A stretch of DNA of 64,000 bases, taken from NCBI RefSeq assembly GCF_040687965.1, contig NZ_CP156084.1, forward strand, positions 1,626,501 through 1,690,500. Direction: 5' to 3'. This document shows, one piece after another, positions 8,640-18,716 of this stretch. Numbering within the stretch: position 1 is the first letter of the stretch; each line of letters begins with the position of its first letter. The position numbers and the translations under genes were made by a program. Under the pieces are notes generated by a model. That model was not told where the DNA came from, did not search any database, and worked only from the letters and a program-made list of their open reading frames with translations. The stretch comes from Methylocystis echinoides (GTDB lineage Bacteria; Pseudomonadota; Alphaproteobacteria; Rhizobiales; Beijerinckiaceae).

Positions 8640-10352
8640 CTAATGGAAGAGCGCCAGCGCCTTCAGAAGGGTGATGGAGACCCCCCACGCCAGGGGAACG
8701 CCGACCGCGGCCCAGGCGAGCAGCAGCACCGGGGAGAAGCCGTTCGGCAGGGCGCGCAGGCGCACGGCGGCGACTGGCGCGTCGGCGGGTTCGAGCGCGT
8801 CCTCGATATAATCCTCGAAATCCGCGTGCGGCTCTTTCTCCTCTTCCCGAACAGCGGCGACCGTCGTCTTCTTGGCGGCGGCGACTTCTTCGTCCGTCAT
8901 GTAATATTTTTCGGCGACAGGGCGGACGAGAAGATTGCAGACGAGGCCGAAAAGCAGCAGGCCCGCGAGGACATACATCGTCTGATTATAGGCCGCCTCG
9001 CGCGGCACGCCGATCGAGAGCTGATATTCGCGAATATAGTTCACCAGCACCGGGCCGAGCACGCCCGCGGTCGACCAGGCGGTGAGCAGGCGTCCATGAA
9101 TGGCGCCGACGTAATGCGTGCCGAAAATATCCGCGAGATAGGCGGGAATGGTCGAGAAGCCGCCGCCATACATGGTGATGATGACGGCGAAGAGCAGCAC
9201 GAAGAGGAAGACCACGCCGCCCTTCGCCGCGAAGGGAACGGCGGCGTAGAGAACGAGGCCCAACACGAAGAAGATGGCGTAAGTGGCCTTGCGCCCGAAT
9301 TTGTCGGAGGCCGACGCCCAGCCAATGCGGCCCCCGATGTTGCACAGGCTCAAGAGACCGGTGAAGCCCGCCGCGATGGCGGCGATCTGCTTCTTCTGGT
9401 CGGCCGTAAGGCTGTCATAGCCGATGTCGAGGCCAATGAGCTTGCCGCCGAACACCTCCTGCAGCATGGGCGACGCCATGCCCAAGACGCCGATGCCGGC
9501 GGACACATTGAGGCAGAGGACGCCCCACAGCAGCCAGAACTGCGGGGTCTTCCAGGCAACGTCGAGATGCACATGGCGGTGCGTGACCATGGCGTTGGCG
9601 GCCGGCGCCGGCGGCGCAAAGCCCTGCGGCGACCAGCCGTCCGGCGGCACGCGATAGCCGAGCGCCCCGGACACCATGAAGAGAAAATAGATGCCGGCGA
9701 GGGCCACGAAGGTCTGCCAGACGCCGGGCGAGGTGGGCGTCGCGAAATAGCCCATGAGCCTGTCGGCGAGCGGCGCGCCGATCATGGCGCCGCCGCCAAA
9801 GCCCATGATGGCGAGGCCTGTCGCGAGCCCGCGCCGGTCGGGAAACCATTTGATGAGCGTCGAGACGGGCGAGATATAGCCGAGGCCGAGGCCAACGCCG
9901 CCGATCACCCCGGAGCCGAGCCACAGCATCCAGATCTGGTGCAGATACACGCCCAGCGCCGAGATCAGCAGGCCGCCGCACCAGCAGAAAGCCGCGGCGA
10001 GGCCCGCCTTGCGCGGACCGGCGGTCTCGAGCCAATGCCCAAAAATCGCCGCCGAGGAGCCGAGTAGCACGAAGAACAGCGTGAAGGTCCAGCCGAGCAT
10101 GCTGATCTTCCAGTCGCAGTCTGTCGCGACTAGGGTCGAAAAGAGCCCCATGTCGGCCGGGCATTCCTTTGGCGCGGCGCCGCCAACGACGCGCGACAGC
10201 GGCAGCCAGAAGACCGAGAAGCCATAGGCCATGCCAATGCAGAGATGGATCGCGAGCGCGGCCGGGGGCACGAGCCAGCGATTGAATCCGGGCGCAGCGA
10301 TGGACCGTTCGCGGGAGAAGAAACTCGGCTGCGGCCCGACGGCGACGTCCAT
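8640..10352 (-). CDS. OFA-family MFS transporter (oxalate/formate antiporter-like)
   Basis: A 570-residue major facilitator with about 12 membrane helices and a long charged cytosolic tail. The N-terminal GMAYGFSVFWLPLSR, the central FPDRRGLATGLAIMGFGGG and YGGGFSTIPAYLADIFG are hallmarks of the OFA family, whose founding member exchanges oxalate for formate. The substrate here cannot be read from sequence; monocarboxylates or C2 dicarboxylates are plausible. It lies just downstream of the ecm gene on the same strand, separated by a repeat. A link to C1/C2 metabolism is therefore suggested by position only. A hydrophobic segment after the charged tail is an unusual extra C-terminal helix. Confidence 0.8.
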   Translation of the reverse strand: MDVAVGPQPSFFSRERSIAAPGFNRWLVPPAALAIHLCIGMAYGFSVFWLPLSRVVGGAAPKECPADMGLFSTLVATDCDWKISMLGWTFTLFFVLLGSSAAIFGHWLETAGPRKAGLAAAFCWCGGLLISALGVYLHQIWMLWLGSGVIGGVGLGLGYISPVSTLIKWFPDRRGLATGLAIMGFGGGAMIGAPLADRLMGYFATPTSPGVWQTFVALAGIYFLFMVSGALGYRVPPDGWSPQGFAPPAPAANAMVTHRHVHLDVAWKTPQFWLLWGVLCLNVSAGIGVLGMASPMLQEVFGGKLIGLDIGYDSLTADQKKQIAAIAAGFTGLLSLCNIGGRIGWASASDKFGRKATYAIFFVLGLVLYAAVPFAAKGGVVFLFVLLFAVIITMYGGGFSTIPAYLADIFGTHYVGAIHGRLLTAWSTAGVLGPVLVNYIREYQLSIGVPREAAYNQTMYVLAGLLLFGLVCNLLVRPVAEKYYMTDEEVAAAKKTTVAAVREEEKEPHADFEDYIEDALEPADAPVAAVRLRALPNGFSPVLLLAWAAVGVPLAWGVSITLLKALALFH

Positions 10353-10520
10353 CCTTCAAAATCCTTCCCGGCGCGCAAGACGCCGATTGACGCTCATGCA
10401 AAGATTGCAGCGGCTGGCTGCCTTACTGCATATCGCGCTGCGAAAGATTGTTCAATTGAAGGCGACGCGCGCATCTCCATAAGGCTGCGCGCGAGTGCGG
10501 CCCCGCCCCCCACCCTTCAT

Positions 10521-10548
10521 CCCTCCCCGCCGCTTCGTGGGGGGAGGG
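10521..10548. repeat. GC-rich hairpin element, CCCTCCCC family
   Basis: Inverted arms CCCTCCCC (10521-10528) and GGGGAGGG (10541-10548) surround CGCTTCGTGG. The element lies in the 253-bp gap between ecm and the transporter. Similar elements occur near 29366 and 38676. Confidence 0.55.
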
Positions 10549-10605
10549 AGGCGAGAACGTGGCCGGCAAGCGCCTGATAACGCCGCTTCGAGAGTCTGCG
10601 AACCC

Positions 10606-12579
10606 TTAGTTCACGCTTCGCTCGATGATCTGCGCGAGGTCGGTCATGATGACGTTGAGGTCGTAATTCTTCGGCGTATAGACCGCCGCAACGCCCGACT
10701 CGAGCAGGAGCTTCTCGTCCGCTGGCGGAATGATGCCGCCGACGACGAGCGGGGCGGACACTCCCTCTTCCTTCATCAGCCGCATGACCTCATGGGCGAG
10801 CGTCACATGCGAGCCGGAGAGGATGGAGAGCCCGATGCAATGCACGCCCTCCTTCTTCGCGGTCTCGACGAGTTCCGCGGGCGTCGAGCGAATGCCGGCG
10901 TAGATCACGTCGAAGCCGGCGTCGCGGGCGCGCACGGCGATCTGTTCGGCGCCGTTGGAATGGCCGTCGAGGCCCGGCTTGCCGACAAGGAACTTGGCGC
11001 GCTTGCCGATCTTCTGCGAGACGCGCTCGACCTCGCCGCGCACCTTGTCGAGCTGGCCGCCGACCTGGCGCGCCGTCGAGGAGACGCCCGTCGGCGCGCG
11101 ATATTCGCCGAAGACGCCGCGCAGCACGCCGCCCCATTCGCCCGTCGTGACGCCGGCCTTGGCGGCGGCGATCGAGGGCTCGACCATATTGCGGCCTTCT
11201 TTCGCCGCGCGCGCCAGCTCCTCGATGGCGGCTTTCGCGGCCTTGGCGTCGCGGCGCTCGCGCCAGGCGTTCAGCCGCGCGATCTGGTCGGCCTCGACGC
11301 CCTCCGGGACGACCATGATGGCGTCGCTGCCGGACGCGAGCGGCGACGGCTCGGTCGAGGTGAATTTATTGACGCCGACGACGATCTGCTCGCCCGCTTC
11401 GATCGCCTCGAGACGCGCCGTATTCGCTTCGACGAGCTTCGACTTCATATAGCCGATCTCGACCGCCGCCGCGGCGCCGCCGAGCTCGTCGATCTTTTTG
11501 AGTTCCGCCCTGGCTTCGTCCTTCAGCGCCGCGACCTTGCGGGCGATCTCCGGATTGCCGTCGAAGATGTCGCCGTATTCGAGCAGGTCCGTCTCATAGG
11601 CCATGATCTGCTGCATGCGCAGCGACCATTGCTGATCGAAGGGCCGCGGCAGGCCGAGCGCCTCGTTCCAGGCGGGAAGCTGCACGGCGCGGGCGCGGGC
11701 GTTCTTGGAGAGCACCACCGCCAGCATTTCAATGAGGATGCGATAGACGTTGTTTTCCGGCTGCTGCTCGGTCAAGCCGAGCGAATTGACCTGCACGCCG
11801 TAGCGGAAGCGCCGCAGCTTCTCGTCTTTGACGCCATAGCGGTCGCGGGTGATCTCCTCCCACAACTCCGTGAACGCCCGCATCTTGCAGAGTTCGGTGA
11901 CGAAGCGCATGCCCGCGTTGACGAAGAAGGAAATGCGCCCGACGACCTGCGCGAAGTCCTCATCCGACATGCCGGCTTTCTTCACCCCGTCGAGAATGGC
12001 GACGGCGGTGGCCAGCGCATAGGCGAGTTCCTGCGCCGGCGTCGCGCCCGCTTCCTGCAGATGATAGGAGCAGACGTTCATCGGATTGAACTTGGGGCAT
12101 TCCTTCGTGGTGAAGAGAATGAGGTCCTGCGTCAGGCGCAGCGACTGCGCCGGCGGGAAGACATAGGAGCCGCGCGAGAGATATTCCTTGATGATGTCGT
12201 TTTGCGTCGTGCCCTGCAGCTTGGCGCGGGGCGCGCCCTGCTCCTCGGCGGCGGCGATATAGAGCGCCATCAGCCACACGGCGGTGGCGTTGATGGTCAT
12301 CGACGTGTTCATCTCGGCGAGCGGAATGCCGTCGAAGAGGGTGCGCATGTCCCCAAGATGCGAGACCGGCACGCCGACCTTGCCGACTTCGCCGCGCGAG
12401 AGGATGTGGTCGCTGTCGTAGCCCGTTTGCGTGGGCAGGTCGAAAGCGATCGAGAGACCCGTCTGGCCCTTGGCGAGATTGGAGCGATAAAGCCGGTTCG
12501 ACGCCTCGGCGGTCGAGTGACCGGCGTAGGTGCGAAACATCCAGGGCTTATCGCGGCGCGGCGCAGACGTGTCGTTCAT
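10606..12579 (-). CDS. ecm: ethylmalonyl-CoA mutase (coenzyme B12-dependent)
   Basis: A 657-residue adenosylcobalamin mutase converting (2R)-ethylmalonyl-CoA to (2S)-methylsuccinyl-CoA in the ethylmalonyl-CoA pathway. The N-terminal barrel domain contains GLSIAFDLPTQTGYDSD and the substrate-site region LAEMNTSMTINATAVW. The C-terminal B12 domain has the base-off motif DGHSNG, with D538 and H540 coordinating cobalt. The length, and the presence of ccr close by, favour Ecm (formerly MeaA) over methylmalonyl-CoA mutase, which is usually longer and heterodimeric or paired with a MeaB gene. AGGAGGA stands before the ATG. It is transcribed away from ccr with a DUF2267 gene between them. Confidence 0.93.
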   Translation of the reverse strand: MNDTSAPRRDKPWMFRTYAGHSTAEASNRLYRSNLAKGQTGLSIAFDLPTQTGYDSDHILSRGEVGKVGVPVSHLGDMRTLFDGIPLAEMNTSMTINATAVWLMALYIAAAEEQGAPRAKLQGTTQNDIIKEYLSRGSYVFPPAQSLRLTQDLILFTTKECPKFNPMNVCSYHLQEAGATPAQELAYALATAVAILDGVKKAGMSDEDFAQVVGRISFFVNAGMRFVTELCKMRAFTELWEEITRDRYGVKDEKLRRFRYGVQVNSLGLTEQQPENNVYRILIEMLAVVLSKNARARAVQLPAWNEALGLPRPFDQQWSLRMQQIMAYETDLLEYGDIFDGNPEIARKVAALKDEARAELKKIDELGGAAAAVEIGYMKSKLVEANTARLEAIEAGEQIVVGVNKFTSTEPSPLASGSDAIMVVPEGVEADQIARLNAWRERRDAKAAKAAIEELARAAKEGRNMVEPSIAAAKAGVTTGEWGGVLRGVFGEYRAPTGVSSTARQVGGQLDKVRGEVERVSQKIGKRAKFLVGKPGLDGHSNGAEQIAVRARDAGFDVIYAGIRSTPAELVETAKKEGVHCIGLSILSGSHVTLAHEVMRLMKEEGVSAPLVVGGIIPPADEKLLLESGVAAVYTPKNYDLNVIMTDLAQIIERSVN

Positions 12580-12719
12580 TTTTGTCCTCCTCGCCGCTGC
12601 GATAGCATGGGCGCGGCGCAGGCGGAAGCGGGCGAGACGCCGCGAGGCGCCGTCGCGACTTAGCGCCAGAGCGACGAGGCAAAGCTGACGCTAGGCCAAG
12701 CGAGCGCCGCGTTTCGGCG

Positions 12720-13184
12720 TCACTCTCCCGTCCGCGCCGCTGCGAGGCTGCGCGCTTCCTCGGGCCACAGCTCCCGCAGCGGCGTCGGCAGGTCGGAGAC
12801 GACCTTGGCGGTTTCGTTGAAGTCGATCTCCCGCCAGATCACCGCGAAGACGGCGCGCGCGGCGGTCGCGGTGTCGACCGGAAAATTGTACGGTAATTCC
12901 TGGGCGATCCGCGCTTCGAAGTCGTCGAGCCGCCGCGAGACGTCCGGCGTCCCGGCGGGGCGCCAGCCGGCGTAATAAATTCCGCGCACGAGCAGCGGAA
13001 GCTGGGCGCCGAGGTGAACCGCCTGCTCGGGCGTCAGCCGGTCGCGCAAGGCGTGGAGCACGGCGCGCAACGCGCTATAGGCGTGCGGCCGGTTGCCGAG
13101 ACGATGCTCTTCCGCCAGCGCCTTCAGCCAGGCGTTGGTCTGCTGGATCGTGTGGTCGAGGGCCGAGACTTGTGTTTCGCTCAT
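12720..13184 (-). CDS. DUF2267 protein
   Basis: A 154-residue soluble protein of the DUF2267 family. Members have two similar helical halves, and both are visible here (AYSALRAVLHALRDRLTPEQ and FPVDTATAARAVFAVIWREI). No enzymatic residues are known and the function is undetermined. The ATG at 13184 follows GGAGAC; an earlier in-frame GTG would add 28 residues reading into the ccr promoter region. It sits between ecm and ccr and points the same way as ecm, with a 140-bp gap. Co-transcription with ecm is possible, but a role in the pathway is only a guess. Confidence 0.75.
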   Translation of the reverse strand: MSETQVSALDHTIQQTNAWLKALAEEHRLGNRPHAYSALRAVLHALRDRLTPEQAVHLGAQLPLLVRGIYYAGWRPAGTPDVSRRLDDFEARIAQELPYNFPVDTATAARAVFAVIWREIDFNETAKVVSDLPTPLRELWPEEARSLAAARTGE

Positions 13185-13449
13185 GGCTTTCCGTCTCCAG
13201 GAAAGAACCGCGCCGCCGGCGGGAGTCGCGAGGGGTTCGCACCCCACGCGAGCGCCTGTTTGCAGCACGATATCTATCGCGCGTCGGTCCGCAGAACGCT
13301 CCCCCGACGATCGGTTTCCCGCCGGGCATAGGCAAAACCTGCCGGGCGCATCGCTATTTTCACCCTATGCCAGGCGGCGCCGGACCATTATAAGCTCGCC
13401 CGATATTCTAAAAGCAGCATCCGGCGACCGGAATGGAGGGAGCTTTACC

Positions 13450-14706
13450 TTGAGCGAGAAGAAAGACCTTTACGAGTTGGGCGAAATCCCGCCGCTCGGG
13501 CATGTTCCCAAGAACATGTACGCCTGGGCGATCCGGAAAGAGCGCCATGGGCCGCCGGAGACGGCGATGCAGCTCGAGGTTCTCCCCACCTGGGAGCTCG
13601 ACAGCCATGACGTGCTCGTCCTCGTAATGGCCGCCGGCGTCAACTACAACGGCGTCTGGGCCTCGCTCGGTGAACCCATCTCCCCGCTCGACGGGCATAA
13701 AATGCCGTATCACATCGCGGGCTCCGACGCCTCGGGCATCGTCTGGGCGGTGGGCTCCAAGGTGAAGCGCTGGAAGGTCGGCGACGAAGTCATCATCCAC
13801 TGCAACCAGGACGACGGGGACGACGAGGAGTGCAACGGCGGCGACCCGATGTTCTCGCCGTCGCAGCGCATCTGGGGCTATGAGACGCCCGACGGCTCCT
13901 TCGCCCAGTTCTGCCGCGCGCAGGACCGCCAGCTCATGGAGCGCCCCAAGCACCTCACCTGGGAAGAGTCGGCCTGCTACACCTTAACCCTCGCCACCGC
14001 CTATCGCATGCTCTTCGGCCATGAGCCGCATGAGTTGAAGCCCGGCCACAATGTGCTGGTCTGGGGCGCTTCGGGCGGCCTCGGCGTTTTCGCCGTGCAG
14101 CTCTGCGCGGCCTCGGGCGCCAACGCCATCGGCGTGATCTCGGACGAGTCCAAGCGCGACTACGTCATGTCGCTCGGCGCCAAGGGCGTCATCAACCGCA
14201 AGGACTTCAAGTGCTGGGGCCAGCTCCCAAAGGTCAATTCGCCGGAATTCCACGAATGGACCAAGGAAGCGCGCAAGTTCGGCAAGGCGATCTGGGACAT
14301 CACCGGCAAGAAGGATGTGGACATCGTCTTCGAACATCCCGGCGAACAGACCTTCCCGGTCTCCTGCCTCGTCGCCAAGCGCGGCGGCATGGTGGTCTTC
14401 TGCGCCGGCACGACGGGCTTCAATCTCACCTTCGACGCCCGCTATGTCTGGATGCGCCAGAAGCGCGTTCAGGGCTCGCATTTCGCGCATTTGAAACAGG
14501 CTGCGGCGGCGAACCAGTTCGTCATCGACCGCCGCCTCGACCCCTGCATGTCGGAGGTCTTCGCCTGGGACAAGATCCCGCTGGCGCATACGAAAATGTG
14601 GAAGAACGAGCATGCCCCCGGCAATATGGCCGTGCTCGTGAATGCGCCCGAGCCCGGCCTGCATACGGTCGAGGACGTGGTCGAGGCGTATAACAAAAAG
14701 AAGTAA
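13450..14706 (+). CDS. ccr: crotonyl-CoA carboxylase/reductase
   Basis: A 418-residue zinc-free MDR-superfamily enzyme that reductively carboxylates crotonyl-CoA to (2S)-ethylmalonyl-CoA with NADPH and CO2. It is the committed step of the ethylmalonyl-CoA pathway. The signature blocks match Rhodobacter and Methylobacterium Ccr almost word for word: KDLYELGEIPPLGHVPK, HCNQDDGDDEECNGGDP, VWGASGGLG for nucleotide binding, and FEHPGE near the CO2/substrate site. I start at TTG 13450 because GGAGGGAG precedes it by the right distance and no in-frame ATG exists near the homologous N-terminus. The 265-bp gap shared with the divergent DUF2267 gene holds its promoter. Confidence 0.95.
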   Translation: MSEKKDLYELGEIPPLGHVPKNMYAWAIRKERHGPPETAMQLEVLPTWELDSHDVLVLVMAAGVNYNGVWASLGEPISPLDGHKMPYHIAGSDASGIVWAVGSKVKRWKVGDEVIIHCNQDDGDDEECNGGDPMFSPSQRIWGYETPDGSFAQFCRAQDRQLMERPKHLTWEESACYTLTLATAYRMLFGHEPHELKPGHNVLVWGASGGLGVFAVQLCAASGANAIGVISDESKRDYVMSLGAKGVINRKDFKCWGQLPKVNSPEFHEWTKEARKFGKAIWDITGKKDVDIVFEHPGEQTFPVSCLVAKRGGMVVFCAGTTGFNLTFDARYVWMRQKRVQGSHFAHLKQAAAANQFVIDRRLDPCMSEVFAWDKIPLAHTKMWKNEHAPGNMAVLVNAPEPGLHTVEDVVEAYNKKK

Positions 14707-14796
14707 GAACCGGCGGCGACGCCCCTCGCGCCGTTGAGACGCCGGCGTCGCCGGCTCCTCGGCATGAGGGGCTTTTACTCTTGTCACAATTACTTA

Positions 14797-14850
14797 GGCC
14801 TCATCCTGAGGAGCCCGCGAAGCGGGCGTCTCGAAGGACGAAGCCGCCTT
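14797..14850. repeat. dispersed palindromic element, copy 2
   Basis: Same core as the element at 7527: CCTCATCCTGAGGAGC, a small CCCGC/GCGGG hairpin, then GTCTCGAAGGACGAAGCCGCC. It lies downstream of ccr and before the glycosylase-like gene. Confidence 0.7.
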
Positions 14851-14935
14851 GCAGCTGAGGCTGGCGGCGCGTCGGGTAAACCCGGCGCGCCGCATTTTTC
14901 TCCCGCTTCATCGGCCGTGCGAGGTAATGTGCCCT

Positions 14936-15757
14936 ATGGCCATCGCCCCGCCGCCCGACCTCCGCGACGCGCTCCTCGCCCTGCTCGACTGGCATGTCGA
15001 GAGCGGCGTCGATCTTGCGCTCGACGACGCGCCGCATGATCGCTACGCCGAAAGCGCGCGCGCGCCGGCGCCTGCCATCGACCCCACGCCGATCGTCGCG
15101 CCACGCGAGTCGCCGGCCCCCCTTCCGCTGCAACCCCGCCGGCCGGCGTCGGTCGTCGCCGCGCCGGAGGACGCCGCGCGCGCGGCGGAGGCGGCGGCCG
15201 CCGCGGCGTCGGATCTCGACGCGCTCGCCCTGCGGCTCGCCGAATTTCCGCACGCGCCCTTCCGCGACATGGCGGAGCATTTCCTGTTTGGCGCCGGAGC
15301 GCCGGGGGCGCCGCTCATGGCGCTCGACGCCGCGCCGGGCGTGACGGAGGAAACGACCGGCGAGGCGTTCAGCGGCCTGCAGGCGCGGCTTCTCGACAAT
15401 ATGCTCGCCGCAATCGGCCTCGACCGGAAAAGCGCCTATCTGGCTTACGTCGCGCCCTGGCGGCCGCCGGGCGACAGGGCGCTCACGCCGCAGGAAATAA
15501 CGATTCTTGCTCCGTTCGCCCGCCGTCACGTCGAACTTGCGCGGCCGCGGGTCGTACTCCTCTTCGGCGAAGCGCCGGCGCGGGTGACGCTCGCGACGCA
15601 TGAACCGGTCGCGAAGCTGCGCGGCAAGCCCTTCGACCTTACAGGCGGGGCCCGGGCCTACGTGTTCAACAGCCTCGACGCCATGCTGAAAAGCCCGACG
15701 CTCAAGCGGGCGGCGTGGCGGGACCTGCGCGCGGCGGCAGATAAGCTGCGGGAGTGA
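14936..15757 (+). CDS. degenerate uracil-DNA glycosylase-fold protein
   Basis: A 273-residue protein that aligns with the family 4-type uracil-DNA glycosylases of alphaproteobacteria. The Ala/Pro-rich N-terminal linker, the LLDNMLAAIGLDR helix and YVAPWRPPGDRALTPQE are clear family features. The key motifs have decayed. The usual GEAPG reads DAAPG, the second motif HPAYLLR reads NSLDAML, and the chosen frame has no cysteine, so the usual [4Fe-4S] cluster cannot form. I infer that glycosylase activity is lost or greatly changed; the fold may retain another use. ATG 14936 has GAGG upstream at workable spacing. It is convergent with ispG. Confidence 0.75.
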   Translation: MAIAPPPDLRDALLALLDWHVESGVDLALDDAPHDRYAESARAPAPAIDPTPIVAPRESPAPLPLQPRRPASVVAAPEDAARAAEAAAAAASDLDALALRLAEFPHAPFRDMAEHFLFGAGAPGAPLMALDAAPGVTEETTGEAFSGLQARLLDNMLAAIGLDRKSAYLAYVAPWRPPGDRALTPQEITILAPFARRHVELARPRVVLLFGEAPARVTLATHEPVAKLRGKPFDLTGGARAYVFNSLDAMLKSPTLKRAAWRDLRAAADKLRE

Positions 15758-15769
15758 GGCGCCGGCCCC

Positions 15770-17065
<1,296 letters not shown>

Positions 17066-17209
17066 GGCTCTGGTCGCGGCTCCGTTGATGCGTTTCGCCC
17101 TAGGTCGCGCGGAAATCGCCGCGGGTCAAGCGCGCGGCGGCGGCCGGCTGTGACGACGATTGCGTTACGGCCGCCGGAAAAGCGCCAGGCAGCCAAAAAC
17201 CGACCTCGC

Positions 17210-18166
17210 TTAGCCCATCTTCCGGCGCGGATCGTAATGATGGCGCTCCCGCAGCTCGCGCAGTCTCGCCTCGAATTCGGCGTCGGGCTCCTCCGGCAGC
17301 ATGATTTTCAGCGCCACATAGAGGTCGCCCGCGGGCTTGCTCTCGGTCGCCGGCAGACCCTTGCCGCGCAGGCGCAGCACGCGGCCGCCGTTGGAGCCGG
17401 CCGGGACCGCGAGCTCGACCTTGCCGTCGAGCGTCGGCGTCTGGACCTTCGCCCCCAGCGCCGCCTCGTAGATCGTCACCGGCAGATCGAGGCGCAGATC
17501 GCGCCCCTCGAGCCTGAAATAGGGATGCGCCGCGATCTTCACGGTCACCAGGGCGTCGCCCGACTCGCCGCCGCGCAGGCCCGGCTGGCCCTGGCCGCGC
17601 AGGCGGATTTGCTGACTGTCCTCGACGCCGGCGGGAACTTTGACTTCCAGCGTGCGGCCGGAGGGCAGAATGACGCGGGCCGAGCCGCCCTTCGCGGCGG
17701 TTTCGAGCGGCACGGTCGCCGTCGCCGCCACGTCCTCGCCGCGCTCGGGCGTCTGCTGGGCGCGCCGGCGGCCGCCGAAGAGATCGGCGAAGAGATCGCT
17801 GGGATCGAAACCGCCGGCGCCCCCCTGACCGCCGCCGCCGCCAAAATTGAATTCGTAATGCTGGTTCGCCCCGGGCCCGCTGCTCGAGCGCCAGGCGCGC
17901 GAGAAGCCGCCCGGTCCGGCCCCAAAGCCTTCGAAGCCCTTGGGCTTGCCGTCCGGCCCGATCTCGCCGCGGTCGAACTGGGCCTTCTTTTTCTCGTCGC
18001 CGACGATCTCGTAGGCCGTGTTGATCTCCGCGAAGCGCTCCTTGGCCTTCGCGTCGTCCCTGTTGCGGTCGGGGTGGTATTTCTTGGCGAGCTGGCGGTA
18101 GGCCTTCTTGATGTCGGCCGCGCTCGCCGATTTGGAAACGCCGAGTACGTCGTAGGGGTCGCGCAT
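17210..18166 (-). CDS. DnaJ-class co-chaperone, CbpA-like
   Basis: A 318-residue J-domain protein. The J domain (residues 1-70) has the HPD motif in KKYHPDRN, which stimulates DnaK ATPase. A Gly/Phe-rich linker (about residues 85-130) follows, then two C-terminal peptide-binding beta domains. The zinc-finger repeats of true DnaJ are absent, which makes it a type B, CbpA-like protein. I start at ATG 18166, the first residue of the J domain; an earlier in-frame codon adds 17 unrelated residues. It probably acts with DnaK in the cytosol. The next gene on the same strand upstream is a small conserved protein 110 bp away. Confidence 0.9.
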   Translation of the reverse strand: MRDPYDVLGVSKSASAADIKKAYRQLAKKYHPDRNRDDAKAKERFAEINTAYEIVGDEKKKAQFDRGEIGPDGKPKGFEGFGAGPGGFSRAWRSSSGPGANQHYEFNFGGGGGQGGAGGFDPSDLFADLFGGRRRAQQTPERGEDVAATATVPLETAAKGGSARVILPSGRTLEVKVPAGVEDSQQIRLRGQGQPGLRGGESGDALVTVKIAAHPYFRLEGRDLRLDLPVTIYEAALGAKVQTPTLDGKVELAVPAGSNGGRVLRLRGKGLPATESKPAGDLYVALKIMLPEEPDAEFEARLRELRERHHYDPRRKMG

Positions 18167-18276
18167 TTTGGTCCAATCAGCCCATGGAAGCGCCCGCCCG
18201 AAGCGGCGCGGGCGCAAATGTCTGAATTACTATGTGGGAGAAGCGCGGAGCTAACGCAAGCGCGAGCAGGGCCGAA

Positions 18277-18567
18277 TCAAAGCTTCGTCGGCGCGCGAGC
18301 AAAGTCGTCGAGCGCCCTGCCCTCGGGGTCGAGGCGCGCGAGCGCCTCGTTCACGGCGTCGATCTCGCTCGGTTCGCCGCCGGCCATATTTTCCTCCGTC
18401 GCCCGCAAAAGGGCGCGGGCGTCGAGCTCCCAGCGCTTGAGGATTTCGATCTTCATGATTTTGGCGAGGGCCGGCGTATCGACCACTTCATGAGGCGCGT
18501 CGAAAACCGACGCCGGGGAAATCAAAGCCTTTTCGATCTCGGCGTGACCGAGCGCAGGGACTTTCAT
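18277..18567 (-). CDS. small conserved protein, function unknown
   Basis: A 96-residue acidic, mainly helical soluble protein. It resembles a small family I have seen in other alphaproteobacteria that opens with a short aliphatic segment followed by a PASVF...PEEVV pattern and KIEILKRWE, but I know of no function. The strong helix KIMKIEILKRWELDARALL could mediate protein contacts. It lies upstream of the cbpA-like gene on the same strand and diverges from the zinc-finger regulator at 18717, sharing an intergenic region with a palindromic operator-like site. Control by that regulator is possible but unproven. Confidence 0.65.
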   Translation of the reverse strand: MKVPALGHAEIEKALISPASVFDAPHEVVDTPALAKIMKIEILKRWELDARALLRATEENMAGGEPSEIDAVNEALARLDPEGRALDDFARAPTKL

Positions 18568-18681
18568 GGGGTCTTTCCTGTTTTGAAATTGTTGCGTTTT
18601 TGAACGCGCAAGCTCCCGCCCATGTTCCGGCGGCTGGACGCCTGTTGGCGTTTTGGCGTGGACACGGATTTCATCAGGCTT

Positions 18682-18705
18682 GACCTGCAGTCAGGTCGGA
18701 CCTGA
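18682..18705. promoter_or_regulatory. operator-like triple half-site upstream of the zinc-finger regulator
   Basis: Three alternating half-sites are packed in 24 bp: GACCTG (18682-18687), TCAGGTC (18691-18697) and GACCTGA (18699-18705). The last two form a 7+1+7 perfect palindrome. The site ends 11 bp before the TTG start of the gene at 18717 and could also mask translation. Confidence 0.6.
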
Positions 18706-18716
18706 CGGAGGCGGTC

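Noticed and set aside
10606-12579. Methylmalonyl-CoA mutase large subunit
   Set aside because: Length and neighbourhood with ccr fit ethylmalonyl-CoA mutase better. No second mutase subunit or MeaB chaperone gene is adjacent.
13093-13449. N-terminal extension of ccr to an upstream TTG
   Set aside because: The extra 119 residues have no similarity to Ccr and cover the divergent promoter region. The TTG at 13450 has a strong ribosome binding site and fits the family N-terminus.
18680-18685. TTGACC as a -35 box of the zinc-finger regulator gene
   Set aside because: It is part of the palindromic array, and no -10 sequence occurs at a suitable distance before the start codon.
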